Shown here piece after piece: positions 7,329 to 17,486 of a stretch of 47,768 bases of DNA. The stretch comes from Sulfuriferula multivorans. GTDB taxonomy: Bacteria; Pseudomonadota; Gammaproteobacteria; Burkholderiales; Sulfuriferulaceae. The notes under the pieces were generated by a model. It did not search any database and was not told where the DNA came from. It worked only from the letters and a program-made list of their open reading frames with translations. Within the stretch, counting starts at the first letter, position 1; every line of letters begins with the position of its first letter. The translations under genes were made by a program, and so were the position numbers. The DNA is taken from the NCBI RefSeq assembly GCF_003851125.1, contig NZ_BGOW01000033.1, forward strand, positions 70,099-117,866, written 5' to 3'.

Positions 7329-8375
7329 TTAATGGCGGTGACGGTGATGCATATCCGGAAAATGATGATGGCTATGCGTAATGGGTGCATGCACATGTTC
7401 GTGGGTATGTGCTTCGTGGCCGTCCCAGGGGAAATCGTGGGAATGCTGATGGTGTTCGTCGTGGATGTGGCGATGCGCATGCTTCATCGGTTCATGAGTA
7501 TGGCTATGTTCGTGGCGCTCGCTAAAATGTAGCCACACACCGATACCCATCAACACTGTGGCAGGCCAGAACAGCACGCCCGGCGTTTCGCCCAGCAAAG
7601 GCAGCGCCAAAGCTGCTCCGGCAAACGGTGCGATCGAAAAATAAGCCGCGGTGCGCGCGCTGCCCAGATTGCGCAAAGCCAATACGAACAACACCAGGCT
7701 GATGCCGTAGCCAAATAAACCCAGTACACCCGCGGCGGCGATGACGCCAGCTGTCGGTAATTGACCCCCGATAGCAATGCCCAGAGACAGATTGGTGATG
7801 CCGGCGACCAGTCCTTTGATCATGGCGATCTGGGAGGCATCGCTGGCCGAAATCTTGCGCGTAAGATTGTTGTCGATTGCCCAGAACAGGCAAGCACCGA
7901 TGATCGCCAGTACCCCCCACGCCACGCCGAATATGGGCACCTGCTGCCATGACAGGAGTGCGCCAGCCGTCACGATCAGCAGCATGCCGAGAGCAATGCG
8001 CCGGTCGAAGTTCTCGTGGAATACAAACCAGGCCAGCAACGCTGTGAGCACGCCTTCCAGATTCAACAGCAAAGAAGCGGTCGAGCCCTGGGTGAATTGC
8101 AATCCCCACATCAACAAGGCCGGCGCGAGGATGCCACCTGCCAGTACTGCGCCAGCCAGCCAGGGGAAGTCTTGCCGAAGCAGGGGAGTGGCGTCGGCCG
8201 GTTTGCCTGACAATCGGCGCAACCCGCGCCACGCCGCCAGACCCAGTCCGCTACCCAGATAGAGCAGGCCGGCCAGAATCAGCGGAGAAGTGGCGCCTGT
8301 CAGAGCTTTGGCCATGGGCGTGCTGATGCCGAATAAAATGGCGGCGGCCAATGCCTGGATGATGCCTTTATGCAT
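7329..8375 (-). CDS. EamA/DMT-family transporter with His-rich C-terminal tail
   Basis: 348 residues. The first ~280 form a drug/metabolite-type exporter of two EamA repeats with about ten predicted membrane helices (AAAILFGISTPMAKALTG at the start, ALALPLLGETPGVLFWPAT near the last helices). The final ~65 residues are extremely histidine-rich (about 25 His, with HEHSHTHEP, HHQHSH, HSHHHFPDMHHRHRH) and should be cytosolic or periplasmic metal-binding sequence. Such tails are common in zinc or nickel transporters but unusual on EamA proteins, so a metal-linked role is suggested. The tail-coding DNA is low in complexity. The methyltransferase starts four bases after the stop. Confidence 0.85.
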   Translation of the reverse strand: MHKGIIQALAAAILFGISTPMAKALTGATSPLILAGLLYLGSGLGLAAWRGLRRLSGKPADATPLLRQDFPWLAGAVLAGGILAPALLMWGLQFTQGSTASLLLNLEGVLTALLAWFVFHENFDRRIALGMLLIVTAGALLSWQQVPIFGVAWGVLAIIGACLFWAIDNNLTRKISASDASQIAMIKGLVAGITNLSLGIAIGGQLPTAGVIAAAGVLGLFGYGISLVLFVLALRNLGSARTAAYFSIAPFAGAALALPLLGETPGVLFWPATVLMGIGVWLHFSERHEHSHTHEPMKHAHRHIHDEHHQHSHDFPWDGHEAHTHEHVHAPITHSHHHFPDMHHRHRH

Positions 8376-8446
8376 GGTGATTCTCAGTGTGCGAAATTTG
8401 GCGATCGGTTAGCTGGATCTAGCGTACTACTGACCTGCCATGATTA

Positions 8447-9487
8447 CTAACGTTGCTCACCATCGGCTTTAAAAAACTCTTTCATTAAGAAATCTTCCAG
8501 CCCCGCCGTGTCTTTCTTGCGTGCCGACAGCACGACCACACGGTTGAGACGCTGCGATTCCCAATTGAAATCGCCTTGGTAATACTGGCGTATCAGTTCG
8601 ATCATCCTGCGGACGATGGCGCGTTCTATATCACCGTTGAGCCCGGCGTCGACATTAATGACCTGCTTTTGAAAATTGCTTGAGTCGGTGGTCCAGCCGC
8701 GGAAAGAAAACTGGGCAGTGCGCACGCCCATGCTGAGGATCTGGAATACGCCGTTGGCACCACCTGACGGTCGCAGATTGCGCTCGATATTGGCCGACCT
8801 GATTTCGTCCGGAGTGGGAGTGGGGCTGGTGCCGGATTCCGCATTGGCCTGCTCGGCGGCTTGACGGCGCGCCCGGACAGCATTGATATAACTTGCCATA
8901 TCGGTAGGCGGCGCAGTAGATGGCGCTGTGGTGTCCGGCACGGGGGGCACGGCATGGGTGTCCAGCGCTGATTTTGGTGCTGTCATGACAGGTGTAGGCA
9001 CGGTCTCATGGCGAGGGCTGACACGGGTGCGCGGTTTGGGTTGGCTGATGTGCTGCCGGGGCTGGGGCTTGGGCCGCACAATGGGCTTTTTAGTCGGGGG
9101 CACAGGCTCAGGATTTGAATGTTTCGGAACGACTTTGGTGCTCTCCCGGGGCGATAACTGCACTACCAGCGGCCCTTGCATGTTTTTATCGGAAGGCGAC
9201 TCGATCCGCACAGGCACCTGCTTTAATGTAAACAGCAGTATCGCGTGCAAGAGCAGGGATGCAATGACAGCAATGAGCGTGTTGCGGCTGATGTGGATTT
9301 CCCAATATCGCGCTTTGGGAGGTGGAATTTCCCATGCGAATACCAGCTCTCCAGCCTGATCTGAAGGCGAGGTTTTCTGGGGGTTTGCACTCACCCGTTT
9401 ACGGCTCAATTCCTGCCACCCATTGCACTGCGGAGTAAGAACTGCCGGTAAAGTAGCCTGGATGTATTGTCGTTGCGATGCATGCAC
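8447..9487 (-). CDS. TonB-like proline-rich membrane-anchored protein
   Basis: 346 residues, starting at GTG 9487 with no clear SD; a shorter start is possible. A cytosolic stretch of about 70 residues precedes one membrane helix (LIAVIASLLLHAILLFTL, about 72-90). A long Pro/Lys/Arg/Thr-rich region follows (about 110-240, PKPQPRQHISQPKPRTRV). A folded C-terminal domain of about 110 residues completes it (FQILSMGVRTAQFSFRGW to VVLSARKKDTAGLEDFLMKEFF). The layout is that of TonB or TolA, spanning the periplasm, but the C-terminal domain does not show the TonB YP motif. No ExbB/ExbD genes are nearby. Best called a TonB/TolA-like protein of unknown partner. Confidence 0.65.
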   Translation of the reverse strand: MHASQRQYIQATLPAVLTPQCNGWQELSRKRVSANPQKTSPSDQAGELVFAWEIPPPKARYWEIHISRNTLIAVIASLLLHAILLFTLKQVPVRIESPSDKNMQGPLVVQLSPRESTKVVPKHSNPEPVPPTKKPIVRPKPQPRQHISQPKPRTRVSPRHETVPTPVMTAPKSALDTHAVPPVPDTTAPSTAPPTDMASYINAVRARRQAAEQANAESGTSPTPTPDEIRSANIERNLRPSGGANGVFQILSMGVRTAQFSFRGWTTDSSNFQKQVINVDAGLNGDIERAIVRRMIELIRQYYQGDFNWESQRLNRVVVLSARKKDTAGLEDFLMKEFFKADGEQR

Positions 9488-9604
9488 GCGTGAGCGCTTT
9501 GGAGCGCATTCAAATTATTGTCGAGAGTTGACCGGCCGAACTGGTTCAGAGCCTTTTTCGCCGTCATGGTTCCATAGCAAGGAAAGCGATAGCCAAGCGT
9601 CCGG

Positions 9605-10819
9605 TTATGCATATTGCCCCGCCACCCAGCCAGACGACCATGCCCACTGGAAATTATAGCCGCCCAGCCAACCCGTTACATCGACCACCTCGCCGATGAA
9701 ATAGAGCCCCGATATGGTTTTGGTTTCCATGGTTTTGGATGACAGGGCATTGGTATCCACACCACCCAGCGTGACTTCGGCTTTGGCGTAACCGAGTGTA
9801 CCGGCAGGCATGAGTGTCCAGCTTTTCAGTGTTGAAATCATGCTATCAAGATCGCGCCTGGAATGCTCTGCCAACGGTTTGGTCCAGTTGTGCAGCGCAC
9901 ACCATTCCTGGGCAAAGCGTTTGGGTAAATGTTCGGCAAGCAGGCTGGCGAGCGTGATCTTGCTGTGGCGGTGTGGTGCGATCCAGTCGGCGGCATTTAC
10001 GCCGGGTAGAAGGTCGATGACGATGGGCCGTTTTTTTCCGCCGCCGTATTCCTGCATCTGCCAGTAGCTGGAAATTTGCAGGATCGCCGGTCCTGACAGA
10101 CCGCGATGGGTAATCAGCATTCCTTCACGGAATTCGCGCGGTTGATCTTCACAATGAGTGGCAACATCCAGCGATGCGCCGGCCAATGCCTCCAATGGCG
10201 CAAGCGTTTCCGTTGCCAATGCCAGTGGCACCAGTGCAGGTTTGGGTGCGATGACTGGCAGCTTGAATTGCTCTGCTACCTTGTAGCCGAACGGCGTGGC
10301 GCCCAGTTTTGGTATCGCCAGTCCGCCGCTGGCGATCACCAGCGACTGGCAGCGCAACGTGCCGTGATCTGTCATGAGTTCAAAACGCAGGCCGTTGTCG
10401 TCAATCTGTTCGATGCTGTGCACGCTGCACGGCTGCGCCCATTGCACACCACCGGCGTCGCATTCGGCGCGCAGCATATCGATAATCTGGCGCGCGGAAT
10501 CATCGCAAAACAGTTGCCCCGACGTTTTCTCGTGATAGGCGATGCGGTAGCGTTGCACCAGCTTGATGAAGTCGAACTGCGAATAGCGGGCGAGGGCAGA
10601 GCGCGCAAAATGCGGATTCTGCGACAGGAAGTTTTCTGCGCTGATGTTGCGATTGGTGAAATTGCAGCGCCCGCCGCCGGAAATGCGGATGCGCTCGCCG
10701 ATTTTGGCGGCATGATCGATCAGCAGCACGCGCCGGCCGCGCTGCCCGGCTTGGGCGGCGCACATCATGCCCGCCGCGCCGGCGCCGATGACGATGACGT
10801 CATAATCCGTGGGATTCAT
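9605..10819 (-). CDS. BaiN/RdsA-family NAD(P)/FAD-dependent oxidoreductase (HI0933-like)
   Basis: 404 residues from ATG 10819. An in-frame extension to 10876 lies inside the inverted repeat at 10835-10906 and is rejected. MNPTDYDVIVIGAGAAGMM is the FAD-binding Rossmann motif, followed by ISGGGRCNFTN, the signature of the HI0933 family, and ending with YFIGEVVDVTGWLGGYNFQWAWSSG, the second FAD-contact region. Members are cytosolic flavoproteins; some reduce bile-acid intermediates or act in ribosome- or thiol-related steps, but the substrate here cannot be told. prfC lies upstream on the same strand beyond the repeat. Confidence 0.9.
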   Translation of the reverse strand: MNPTDYDVIVIGAGAAGMMCAAQAGQRGRRVLLIDHAAKIGERIRISGGGRCNFTNRNISAENFLSQNPHFARSALARYSQFDFIKLVQRYRIAYHEKTSGQLFCDDSARQIIDMLRAECDAGGVQWAQPCSVHSIEQIDDNGLRFELMTDHGTLRCQSLVIASGGLAIPKLGATPFGYKVAEQFKLPVIAPKPALVPLALATETLAPLEALAGASLDVATHCEDQPREFREGMLITHRGLSGPAILQISSYWQMQEYGGGKKRPIVIDLLPGVNAADWIAPHRHSKITLASLLAEHLPKRFAQEWCALHNWTKPLAEHSRRDLDSMISTLKSWTLMPAGTLGYAKAEVTLGGVDTNALSSKTMETKTISGLYFIGEVVDVTGWLGGYNFQWAWSSGWVAGQYA

Positions 10820-10834
10820 CAGGGAAAATCTTTT

Positions 10835-10906
10835 GCCACGGAGAACATCGAGTTCACACAGGAAAACCGGACACACGCTCTCTGTGCCCGCTGTGTCCTC
10901 CGTGGC
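10835..10906. repeat. CACAGAG-type inverted repeat between prfC and the flavoprotein gene
   Basis: GCCACGGAGAACA... (from 10835) pairs imperfectly with CTGTGTCCTCCGTGGC ending at 10906; CTCTCTGTGCCC lies between. It is a more degenerate member of the family seen at 6011 and 39041. Confidence 0.7.
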
Positions 10907-10919
10907 TGGATGTTGAAGT

Positions 10920-12497
10920 TCAATAAATTTCCCGTGTTTCCAGGAATCTGACGTCCGGGAAGCGTTCCTGCGTCATGGTCAGGTTGACCCGGTTGGGCGC
11001 CAGGTAAACGTACTGATTTGCGCCGTCCAGGGCGACGTTGAAACCGTATTTATCCACCAGTTGCTTGAGGTCGGCTTCGGAGCCGCGCAGCCAGCGGGCG
11101 GTGGCGTATTCGCATCCTTCGAACAGCACGTCCACGCCGTATTCGAATTCCAGCCGATGCGCTACCACGTCGAATTGCAGGGTGCCGACCGCACCCAGAA
11201 TCAGGTCATTGGAGGAAATCGGCCGAAACAATTGCGTGGCGCCTTCTTCAGCCAGCTGCTGCAAGCCTTTCTGCAGCTGCTTCATTTTCAGCGGATTTTT
11301 GATGCGTGCCTTGCGGAAAAACTCCGGCGCGAACGAGGGTATCCCGGTGAACTTGAGGTTTTCGGTTTCGCTGAAAGTATCACCCAGGCGGATGGTGCCG
11401 TGGTTGGGAATACCGATGATGTCGCCGGCATACGCCTCATCTGCAGTATTGCGATCTTGCGCCATGAAGGTGATGGCATTGTTCACCGCCATGAACTTGC
11501 CGCTGGAGACCTGCTTGATTTTCATGCCGCGGTCGAAGCGTCCGGAACACACGCGCAGAAAGGCGATGCGGTCGCGGTGCTTGGGGTCCATATTGGCCTG
11601 GATCTTGAACACGAAGCCGGAAAACTTGGGTTCGCTGGGTTGTACCAGGCGGGTTTCAGTGGCGCGCGGTTGAGGCGGCGGCGACAAGTCTACGATCGCG
11701 TCCAGCATCATCTGCACGCCGAAATTGTTGACTGCAGAACCGAACAGCACCGGGGTCTGTTTGCCGGCGTGATAGGCGGTTGAGTCGAAGGTGTGCGATG
11801 CACCGCGTACCAGTTCCACTTCCATGCGCAGCTCTTCGGACTGGTCGCGACCGATGAACTCATCCAGGCGCGGGTTGTCCAGACCTTTGATGATCTCGCT
11901 GGTGCCCTTGTCGGCATGCGGATCGAATACCAGTACCGTGTCGTCGTAGAGGTGATAGACGCCGCGGAAACGTTTGCCCATGCTGATTGGCCAGGTCATC
12001 GGAGCGCATTGCATGCCCAGTACCGATTCGATTTCGTCGAGCAGCTCGATGGGTGGGCGGCCCTCGCGGTCGAGCTTGTTGATGAAGGTGATGATGGGCG
12101 TGTCGCGCATACGGCACACGTTGAGCAACTTGATGGTCTGCGCTTCGACACCGTTGACCGAGTCGATCACCATCACCGCCGAGTCCACGGCGGTGAGCGT
12201 GCGGTAGGTATCTTCGGAAAAATCCTCGTGGCCGGGCGTGTCCAGCAGATTGATGATGTGTTCCCGGTAGGGAAACTGCATGACCGAGGAGGTGACTGAA
12301 ATGCCGCGCTGTTTTTCCAGTTCCATCCAGTCCGAAGTGGCGTGGCGGCTGGCCTTGCGCGCGCGCACTTCGCCCGCGACCTGGATCGCGCCGCCGAACC
12401 ACAGCAGTTTTTCGGTCAGCGTGGTTTTACCTGCGTCCGGGTGGGAAATAATGGCAAAGGTGCGTCGACGCTGGATTTCGGAGTCAAAGATGGTCAT
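10920..12497 (-). CDS. prfC: Peptide chain release factor 3
   Basis: RF3 is the GTPase that removes RF1/RF2 from the ribosome after termination. 525 residues from ATG 12497; a TTG at 12509 would add four residues, and no clear SD distinguishes them. G-domain motifs are intact: SHPDAGKTT (P-loop), [17 protein letters not shown] (G3) and FINKLDREG (G4). The usual domain II and III follow ([32 protein letters not shown]). The flavoprotein gene lies downstream and the phosphatase gene is divergent upstream. Confidence 0.97.
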   Translation of the reverse strand: MTIFDSEIQRRRTFAIISHPDAGKTTLTEKLLWFGGAIQVAGEVRARKASRHATSDWMELEKQRGISVTSSVMQFPYREHIINLLDTPGHEDFSEDTYRTLTAVDSAVMVIDSVNGVEAQTIKLLNVCRMRDTPIITFINKLDREGRPPIELLDEIESVLGMQCAPMTWPISMGKRFRGVYHLYDDTVLVFDPHADKGTSEIIKGLDNPRLDEFIGRDQSEELRMEVELVRGASHTFDSTAYHAGKQTPVLFGSAVNNFGVQMMLDAIVDLSPPPQPRATETRLVQPSEPKFSGFVFKIQANMDPKHRDRIAFLRVCSGRFDRGMKIKQVSSGKFMAVNNAITFMAQDRNTADEAYAGDIIGIPNHGTIRLGDTFSETENLKFTGIPSFAPEFFRKARIKNPLKMKQLQKGLQQLAEEGATQLFRPISSNDLILGAVGTLQFDVVAHRLEFEYGVDVLFEGCEYATARWLRGSEADLKQLVDKYGFNVALDGANQYVYLAPNRVNLTMTQERFPDVRFLETREIY

Positions 12498-12613
12498 TTT
12501 CGGTAACAAAGGAGATGCCGGCTAACCCGGCATTATACAAGAGCGGCCTTGATGATTCCGTATATGGATTGCTGAAATGAGCGGACTGAATTTTTATTGA
12601 GAGGCGCAGTACA

Positions 12614-13153
12614 ATGCAACAATCAAACTACGTAACAAGAACCCGAAAATATATGAATGCGAGTAATCCAACATCGGTACTTTTTGTCTGTATGGGCAAT
12701 ATCTGTCGTTCACCCATGGCGGAAGGCGCTTTCGCTAAAACGGTACAAAACGCTGGACTGGGGACGCAAATTTTGATTGATTCAGCGGGTACCCACGATT
12801 ATCACGTGGGTGATGCGCCGGATCTTCGTGCCCAGCGCACTGCGCTAAGCCACGGCTATGATATCAGTGGGTTGCGTGGCAGGCAGGTGCAGGATAGCGA
12901 TTTCGAGCGTTTCGACTATATCCTGGCTATGGATAAACAGAATCTGAACAACCTCACGCGGCGTGCCAATGCCCGGCACCACCACAAAATTCGGTTGCTA
13001 TTGAGTTTCAGCCGGCGATTCCCCAATCTGGATGTGCCCGATCCCTACTATGGTAGCCAACAGGGGTTTGATCAGACGCTGGATATGGTCGAAGATGCCG
13101 CCCAAGGTTTGCTCAAAGCAATCATGGAGAAACAGGGTGCCCAGTCAGCCTGA
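12614..13153 (+). CDS. Low-molecular-weight protein-tyrosine phosphatase
   Basis: 179 residues from ATG 12614, which has AGAGG nine bases upstream; an internal ATG at 12653 just before the conserved fold has no SD. The active-site loop is VCMGNICRSPMAEG with Cys26 as nucleophile and Arg32 (CX5R). The acid Asp is in DVPDPYYG. The length matches the family once the 13-residue N-terminal extension is discounted. No exopolysaccharide kinase is next to it, so it may be a general LMW-PTP rather than a capsule regulator. It is convergent with rne, and they share the terminator at 13285-13327. Confidence 0.93.
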   Translation: MQQSNYVTRTRKYMNASNPTSVLFVCMGNICRSPMAEGAFAKTVQNAGLGTQILIDSAGTHDYHVGDAPDLRAQRTALSHGYDISGLRGRQVQDSDFERFDYILAMDKQNLNNLTRRANARHHHKIRLLLSFSRRFPNLDVPDPYYGSQQGFDQTLDMVEDAAQGLLKAIMEKQGAQSA

Positions 13154-13284
13154 CGTGGATTAGGCCTGAACTTTGGCAGGAACTGACAGACTCTTGCCGG
13201 AGTTGCTTTCGAGTGGATATGTAGTCTCAGGGTAACTGCCGACTCTCAGCGCTTTCTGCGTGACGTGAAAGCGGAGAGGAAGGG

Positions 13285-13327
13285 CCAAAAAAAACAGGAG
13301 ATGACCAAATCGGCCATCTCCTGTTTT
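13285..13327. terminator. Bidirectional terminator between the phosphatase gene and rne
   Basis: AAAACAGGAGATG (13291-13303) pairs perfectly with CATCTCCTGTTTT (13315-13327) across an 11-base loop. The A-rich run at 13287-13294 gives a strong U-tract for the minus-strand rne transcript. Confidence 0.9.
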
Positions 13328-13356
13328 AGTATTGACTACCTTACCGCTTATTTATT

Positions 13357-16104
13357 TTATTGCCGTGTTTCTATCTGTTGCAGAGGCGCTTCCTGAGCAG
13401 GCTGTTGTTGCATTGAGGCGCGTCTTGCCGGGCGCATCTTGGGAGCCGGATTGCCCGATTCATTGGCGCTTTCCGCAGGAGCCGTGACGGAATTCTTTGT
13501 TTCCACCTGCATCAGTTCCACCGGTATGTCAGCAACCATTGCCAGCGGCTCACGACGTCTGCGCGGCGCTTGTTGCGGCGCTTCGGCTACGCTTGCTTCC
13601 GCTGGTTTGGATTGCGTTTCAACCTGTTGCAGTTGGGCTGCAGCAGGCGAAGGAGCGAGCATTTCACTGAGCAGCTTTTCCACCGGCATGGTGGCTTTTA
13701 CTATCTCTGCTTTGGGTACTGCAGGAATAGTTGCGGGAGCCACGGCAACGGTGCCGGTTTCCATCAGTGCCGGGCTGGAAGGCTCGGCAGGCGCAGTGTT
13801 GTTCGTGGTCTGAGGCGGTGTTATGGTGGCAGGAACCGGCTCGCTGCGAGGCGTCACGGCCGGCTGCGCCATCATCGCTTCAGCACTTGTTGGTGCTTCT
13901 GCGCTATCGGTTTGGGTGCTAACCGTGCCGGCCGCTGGAGCAGCTTGATCCTGTTCCGGGCGACGCTCGCGTCGTCCGCCACGGCGACCGCGACGGCTGC
14001 GGGTTTCACCATTTCCGGTTTCAGGTATTGCAGTCCCTTGAGGCGGGGTAGCGGCTTCGGCAACGACATTTGCAACCGCTTCCTCACCGGCAGGTTTCGG
14101 CGTACGCGGCTGTTGCTGGCGAGGTTTGCGGGTTTGCTCGGGCTTTTGAGCGCCGTCTGCCGGTGTGGCAGGCCGTTCGGCTGCCTGACGTTCCGGGCGC
14201 GGTGTGCGCTCGGGACGTGGTGTGCGTTCAGTACGTTCGGCACGGGGAGCGCGTTCCTGTCCTTCGACTGCGGGGCGTTGCGGGCGCTCGGCGCGTTCAC
14301 TGCGCTGACGTCCACGTCCACGCGTTTCGCGTGGCTCGCGTACGGGTTCGGCAGGTTGTTGGGCTACGACGGGCTGAGCCGGCTTTTCTTCACCGATTCT
14401 TTGCAACCAGCCGAAGATGCGCCCAATCAGGCCAGATTTGGATTCGGCCTGAGCAGGAACCGGTGCTGGCAGTTTTTCTTCAACGATGGGGGCAGGCTGT
14501 GCCGGGGTGATACCGCGCACGGCGGGCACTTGTGGCGCAGGCTTGTTTTCCTTGCGCGTTTCGGCGGGCGAAGCGTCTTCAATGGCATCCGCCAGTTTAT
14601 AGCTGGGGATGGTGATGTCGTGCTGGTTGAGTTCGTCATGACGCAGACGCGTGATCTTGTAATGCGGCGTCACCAGATGAATATTGGGGATCAACAGCAC
14701 ATTGACCTTGAGCCGGGATTCAATGGCGAAGATGTCGGAGCGCTTCTCGTTGAGCAGGAAAGTTGCCACATCTACCGGAATCTGTGCATGAATTGCGCCG
14801 GTGTTTTCCTTCATTGCATCTTCCTGGATGATGCGCAGGATATGCAGGGCGGTGGATTCAATGCCGCGGATGAAGCCGGTGCCGCTGCAACGCGGGCAGG
14901 GCTGGTGGCTGGATTCGCCCAGCGACGGCTGCAGACGCTGGCGCGACAGTTCCATCAGGCCGAATTTGGAAATCTTGCCGAATTGCACGCGCGCACGATC
15001 GTAGTGCAGCGAGTCGCGCAGACGGTTTTCCACCTCGCGCTGGTTGCGCTGGCTTTCCATGTCGATGAAATCGATCACGATCAGACCGCCCAGATCGCGC
15101 AAGCGCAATTGACGGGCAACTTCTTCAGCGGCTTCCAGGTTGGTGTTGTAGGCGGTCTGTTCGATATCCGCGCCGCGTGTGGAGCGCGCCGAGTTGACGT
15201 CCACCGACACCAGCGCTTCGGTATGGTCGATCACGATGGCGCCGCCGGAAGGCAGGGTCACTTCGCGCGAGTAAGCGGACTCGATCTGGTGCTCGATCTG
15301 AAAGCGCGAGAACAGCGGCACGTCATCCTTGTATAGCTTGACCTTGTGCACGTTGCCTGGCATGACGTGGCTCATGAACTGCTGTGCCTGCTCGAATACT
15401 TCTTCAGTATCGATCAGGATTTCGCCAATGTCAGGCTGGAAATAGTCGCGGATGGCGCGAATTACCAGACTGCTTTCCTGGTAAATCAGGAAAGCGCCTT
15501 TCTGGCTGTTGGCAGCGGAATCGATGGCGTTCCAGAGCTGCAGCAGATAGTTCAAGTCCCACTGCAGTTCTTCCACGCCGCGCCCGATACCGGCAGTGCG
15601 GGCAATGATGCTCATGCCGGATGGGATTTCCAGTTGCGCCATCACATCGCGCAGTTCGTTGCGCTCTTCACCCTCAATGCGGCGCGATACGCCACCGCCA
15701 CGGGGATTATTGGGCATCAGTACCAGATAGCGTCCAGCCAGGCTGATGTAGGTCGTCAGCGCAGCGCCTTTATTGCCGCGTTCGTCCTTTTCTACCTGGA
15801 CGATGATTTCCTGGCCTTCGCGCAGCACATCCTGGATGCGTGCACGTGCCACATCGGCGACGTTGTTCACGAAGCAGGCGCGAGAAACTTCCTTGAATGG
15901 CAAAAAACCGTGACGATCAGCGCCATAATCGATAAAGGCAGCCTCGAGGCTGGGCTCGACGCGGGTGACGATACCCTTGTAGATGTTGCTTTTGCGTTGT
16001 TCCTTGCTGGCTGATTCAATATCGAGGTCTACGAGTTTTTGACCATCGACAATGGCGACACGGAGTTCCTCGGCCTGTGTCGCATTAAATAACATGCGTT
16101 TCAT
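13357..16104 (-). CDS. rne: Ribonuclease E
   Basis: RNase E is the membrane-associated endonuclease that starts mRNA decay and matures tRNA and rRNA, and scaffolds the degradosome. 915 residues from ATG 16104, preceded by GGGAG; ten extra upstream residues are possible but lack support. The order is S1 RNA-binding domain (about 35-120), 5'-sensor/RNase H-like region, and DNase I-like catalytic part with [13 protein letters not shown]-type (here [13 protein letters not shown]) and [11 protein letters not shown], carrying the metal-binding Asp residues. CPRCSGTG is the zinc-link that joins dimers. Beyond about residue 520 the protein is disordered and rich in Pro, Ala, Arg and Glu ([15 protein letters not shown]), the divergent scaffold part. 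A long leader follows upstream. Confidence 0.97.
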   Translation of the reverse strand: MKRMLFNATQAEELRVAIVDGQKLVDLDIESASKEQRKSNIYKGIVTRVEPSLEAAFIDYGADRHGFLPFKEVSRACFVNNVADVARARIQDVLREGQEIIVQVEKDERGNKGAALTTYISLAGRYLVLMPNNPRGGGVSRRIEGEERNELRDVMAQLEIPSGMSIIARTAGIGRGVEELQWDLNYLLQLWNAIDSAANSQKGAFLIYQESSLVIRAIRDYFQPDIGEILIDTEEVFEQAQQFMSHVMPGNVHKVKLYKDDVPLFSRFQIEHQIESAYSREVTLPSGGAIVIDHTEALVSVDVNSARSTRGADIEQTAYNTNLEAAEEVARQLRLRDLGGLIVIDFIDMESQRNQREVENRLRDSLHYDRARVQFGKISKFGLMELSRQRLQPSLGESSHQPCPRCSGTGFIRGIESTALHILRIIQEDAMKENTGAIHAQIPVDVATFLLNEKRSDIFAIESRLKVNVLLIPNIHLVTPHYKITRLRHDELNQHDITIPSYKLADAIEDASPAETRKENKPAPQVPAVRGITPAQPAPIVEEKLPAPVPAQAESKSGLIGRIFGWLQRIGEEKPAQPVVAQQPAEPVREPRETRGRGRQRSERAERPQRPAVEGQERAPRAERTERTPRPERTPRPERQAAERPATPADGAQKPEQTRKPRQQQPRTPKPAGEEAVANVVAEAATPPQGTAIPETGNGETRSRRGRRGGRRERRPEQDQAAPAAGTVSTQTDSAEAPTSAEAMMAQPAVTPRSEPVPATITPPQTTNNTAPAEPSSPALMETGTVAVAPATIPAVPKAEIVKATMPVEKLLSEMLAPSPAAAQLQQVETQSKPAEASVAEAPQQAPRRRREPLAMVADIPVELMQVETKNSVTAPAESANESGNPAPKMRPARRASMQQQPAQEAPLQQIETRQ

Positions 16105-16529
16105 GATGTTTGTTCTCCCGCGCGCGATAGACACGGGACGACAAACCGCCGCGCGGTCTGCGCGGTGTGCGGCACGGGTGATTTAGTCTGGAATTTCAGT
16201 CATTTGGACAACCAGGTTAGTCGGGCGTGGCGGTTTATCGTTAGGCAGATGAATCGCTCATCTGCTGGAAATCAAGGGTGCGTTTCGCGCGCTTATGCTT
16301 TACCATCGCTACTTTTTAATGCGGCGTCCATGCGCCTCTTGGCGTCTCTGAACGGCTTCGGGTCTCTAAACATGGCGGTGCAAACTAAAGCAGGCGCGAT
16401 GTATCGGGACATGCATCCGGTGAGCGAAATTAACCGGCTAATTTTGCTTCTGGACGCAGAGTATTCCGTCATTTGCCAGATAAATCCAGCCTGGAAAACG
16501 TCACAGATTGCGACAGTAGTATATGCAAA
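16105..16529. promoter_or_regulatory. Divergent rne / rluC intergenic region
   Basis: About 425 bp between two divergent genes; no convincing gene inside. On the rne side a perfect hairpin GCAGATGA / TCATCTGC lies at 16245-16252 and 16258-16265, and there is a GC-rich dyad region at 16115-16175. RNase E genes in other proteobacteria have long leaders with stem-loops for autoregulation, so a similar leader is likely here, but that is inference. Confidence 0.5.
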
Positions 16530-17486
16530 ATGAATGATTTACGCAAAGAATCTGTCACATACCTCAAAGTTGACGAATCCGGAGCCGGGCAGCGTGTCGA
16601 CAACTTTCTGGCGCGCCACCTGAAGGGGGTTCCCAAAAGTCACCTGTACCGTATTTTGCGGAGCGGTGAGGTACGGGTAAACAAGGGGAGGGTGGATGCC
16701 GCGCGCAAACTGGAACTGGGGGATGAGATTCGTATTCCGCCCATCCGCGTAGCAGCGCCGCAAATTGTTCGGCCGACAGTTTTGCCTAAAGGCGGTATTC
16801 GTCTGGTCGAACGTATTCTTTACCATCACGAGGGCCTGCTGGTACTCGACAAGCCTGCGGGCATGGCAGTACATGGCGGCAGCGGCGTCAGTCTGGGGGT
16901 GATCGAGCAATTACGGCTGGAAATGCCGGAGCAGCGCTTTCTCGAACTTGCCCATCGCTTGGACCGGGAAACCTCGGGTGTGCTGATGCTGGCGACCAAA
17001 CGCAGTGCATTGGTGGCTCTGCACGACATGATGCGCGCCAATCAGATGGACAAACGTTATTTTGCCCTGGTTCTCGGACGCTGGAGCGATGCGCTGCGCC
17101 ATATCAAACAGCCGTTACACAAATATCTCAATGCCGAGGGCGAGCGGCGCGTACTGGCAAGCGCGGATGGGCAGTCTGCGCATACCGTGTTTCGTCTGCA
17201 GCGTAACTGGGCGGACTTCAGTCTGCTGGAAGCCGAACTGAAAACCGGGCGCACGCATCAGATCCGGGTGCATCTGGCCCACGCCGGCTTTCCGATTGCC
17301 GGAGATGATAAATACGGGGATTTCCCGCGCAACAAGGTGCTCGCCAAGACCGGGCTCAAGCGCATGTTTTTGCATGCGCACCGGGTCAGTATCAAACATC
17401 CCCTCAGCGGCGAGATGTTGGTCCTGGAAGCGCCACTACCCGCTGAACTGAGCAATTTTCTGGCACAACTAGACCGTGAAGCATGA
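16530..17486 (+). CDS. rluC: 23S rRNA pseudouridine synthase, RluC type
   Basis: RluC converts uridines 955, 2504 and 2580 of 23S rRNA to pseudouridine. 318 residues from ATG 16530; the frame extends to 16473 but the extra residues are not conserved in type. An S4 RNA-binding domain occupies about 15-75 (GQRVDNFLARHLKG, LRSGEVRVNKGRV). The catalytic domain has HRLDRETSGVLMLA with the active-site Asp, then KTGRTHQIRVHLAHAGFPIAGDDKYG. It is divergent from rne, as in many proteobacteria. The HAD phosphatase overlaps its stop by four bases. Confidence 0.95.
   Translation: MNDLRKESVTYLKVDESGAGQRVDNFLARHLKGVPKSHLYRILRSGEVRVNKGRVDAARKLELGDEIRIPPIRVAAPQIVRPTVLPKGGIRLVERILYHHEGLLVLDKPAGMAVHGGSGVSLGVIEQLRLEMPEQRFLELAHRLDRETSGVLMLATKRSALVALHDMMRANQMDKRYFALVLGRWSDALRHIKQPLHKYLNAEGERRVLASADGQSAHTVFRLQRNWADFSLLEAELKTGRTHQIRVHLAHAGFPIAGDDKYGDFPRNKVLAKTGLKRMFLHAHRVSIKHPLSGEMLVLEAPLPAELSNFLAQLDREA

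Noticed and set aside
7325-7480. N-terminal extension of the methyltransferase
   Set aside because: It overlaps the His-rich end of the transporter gene in another frame, so its composition is a by-product.
13570-15336. 588-codon open frame on the plus strand opposite rne
   Set aside because: It is the antisense of the Arg/Ala/Pro-rich rne coding sequence; it has Cys/Arg/Gly-biased composition, no ribosome site and no known family.
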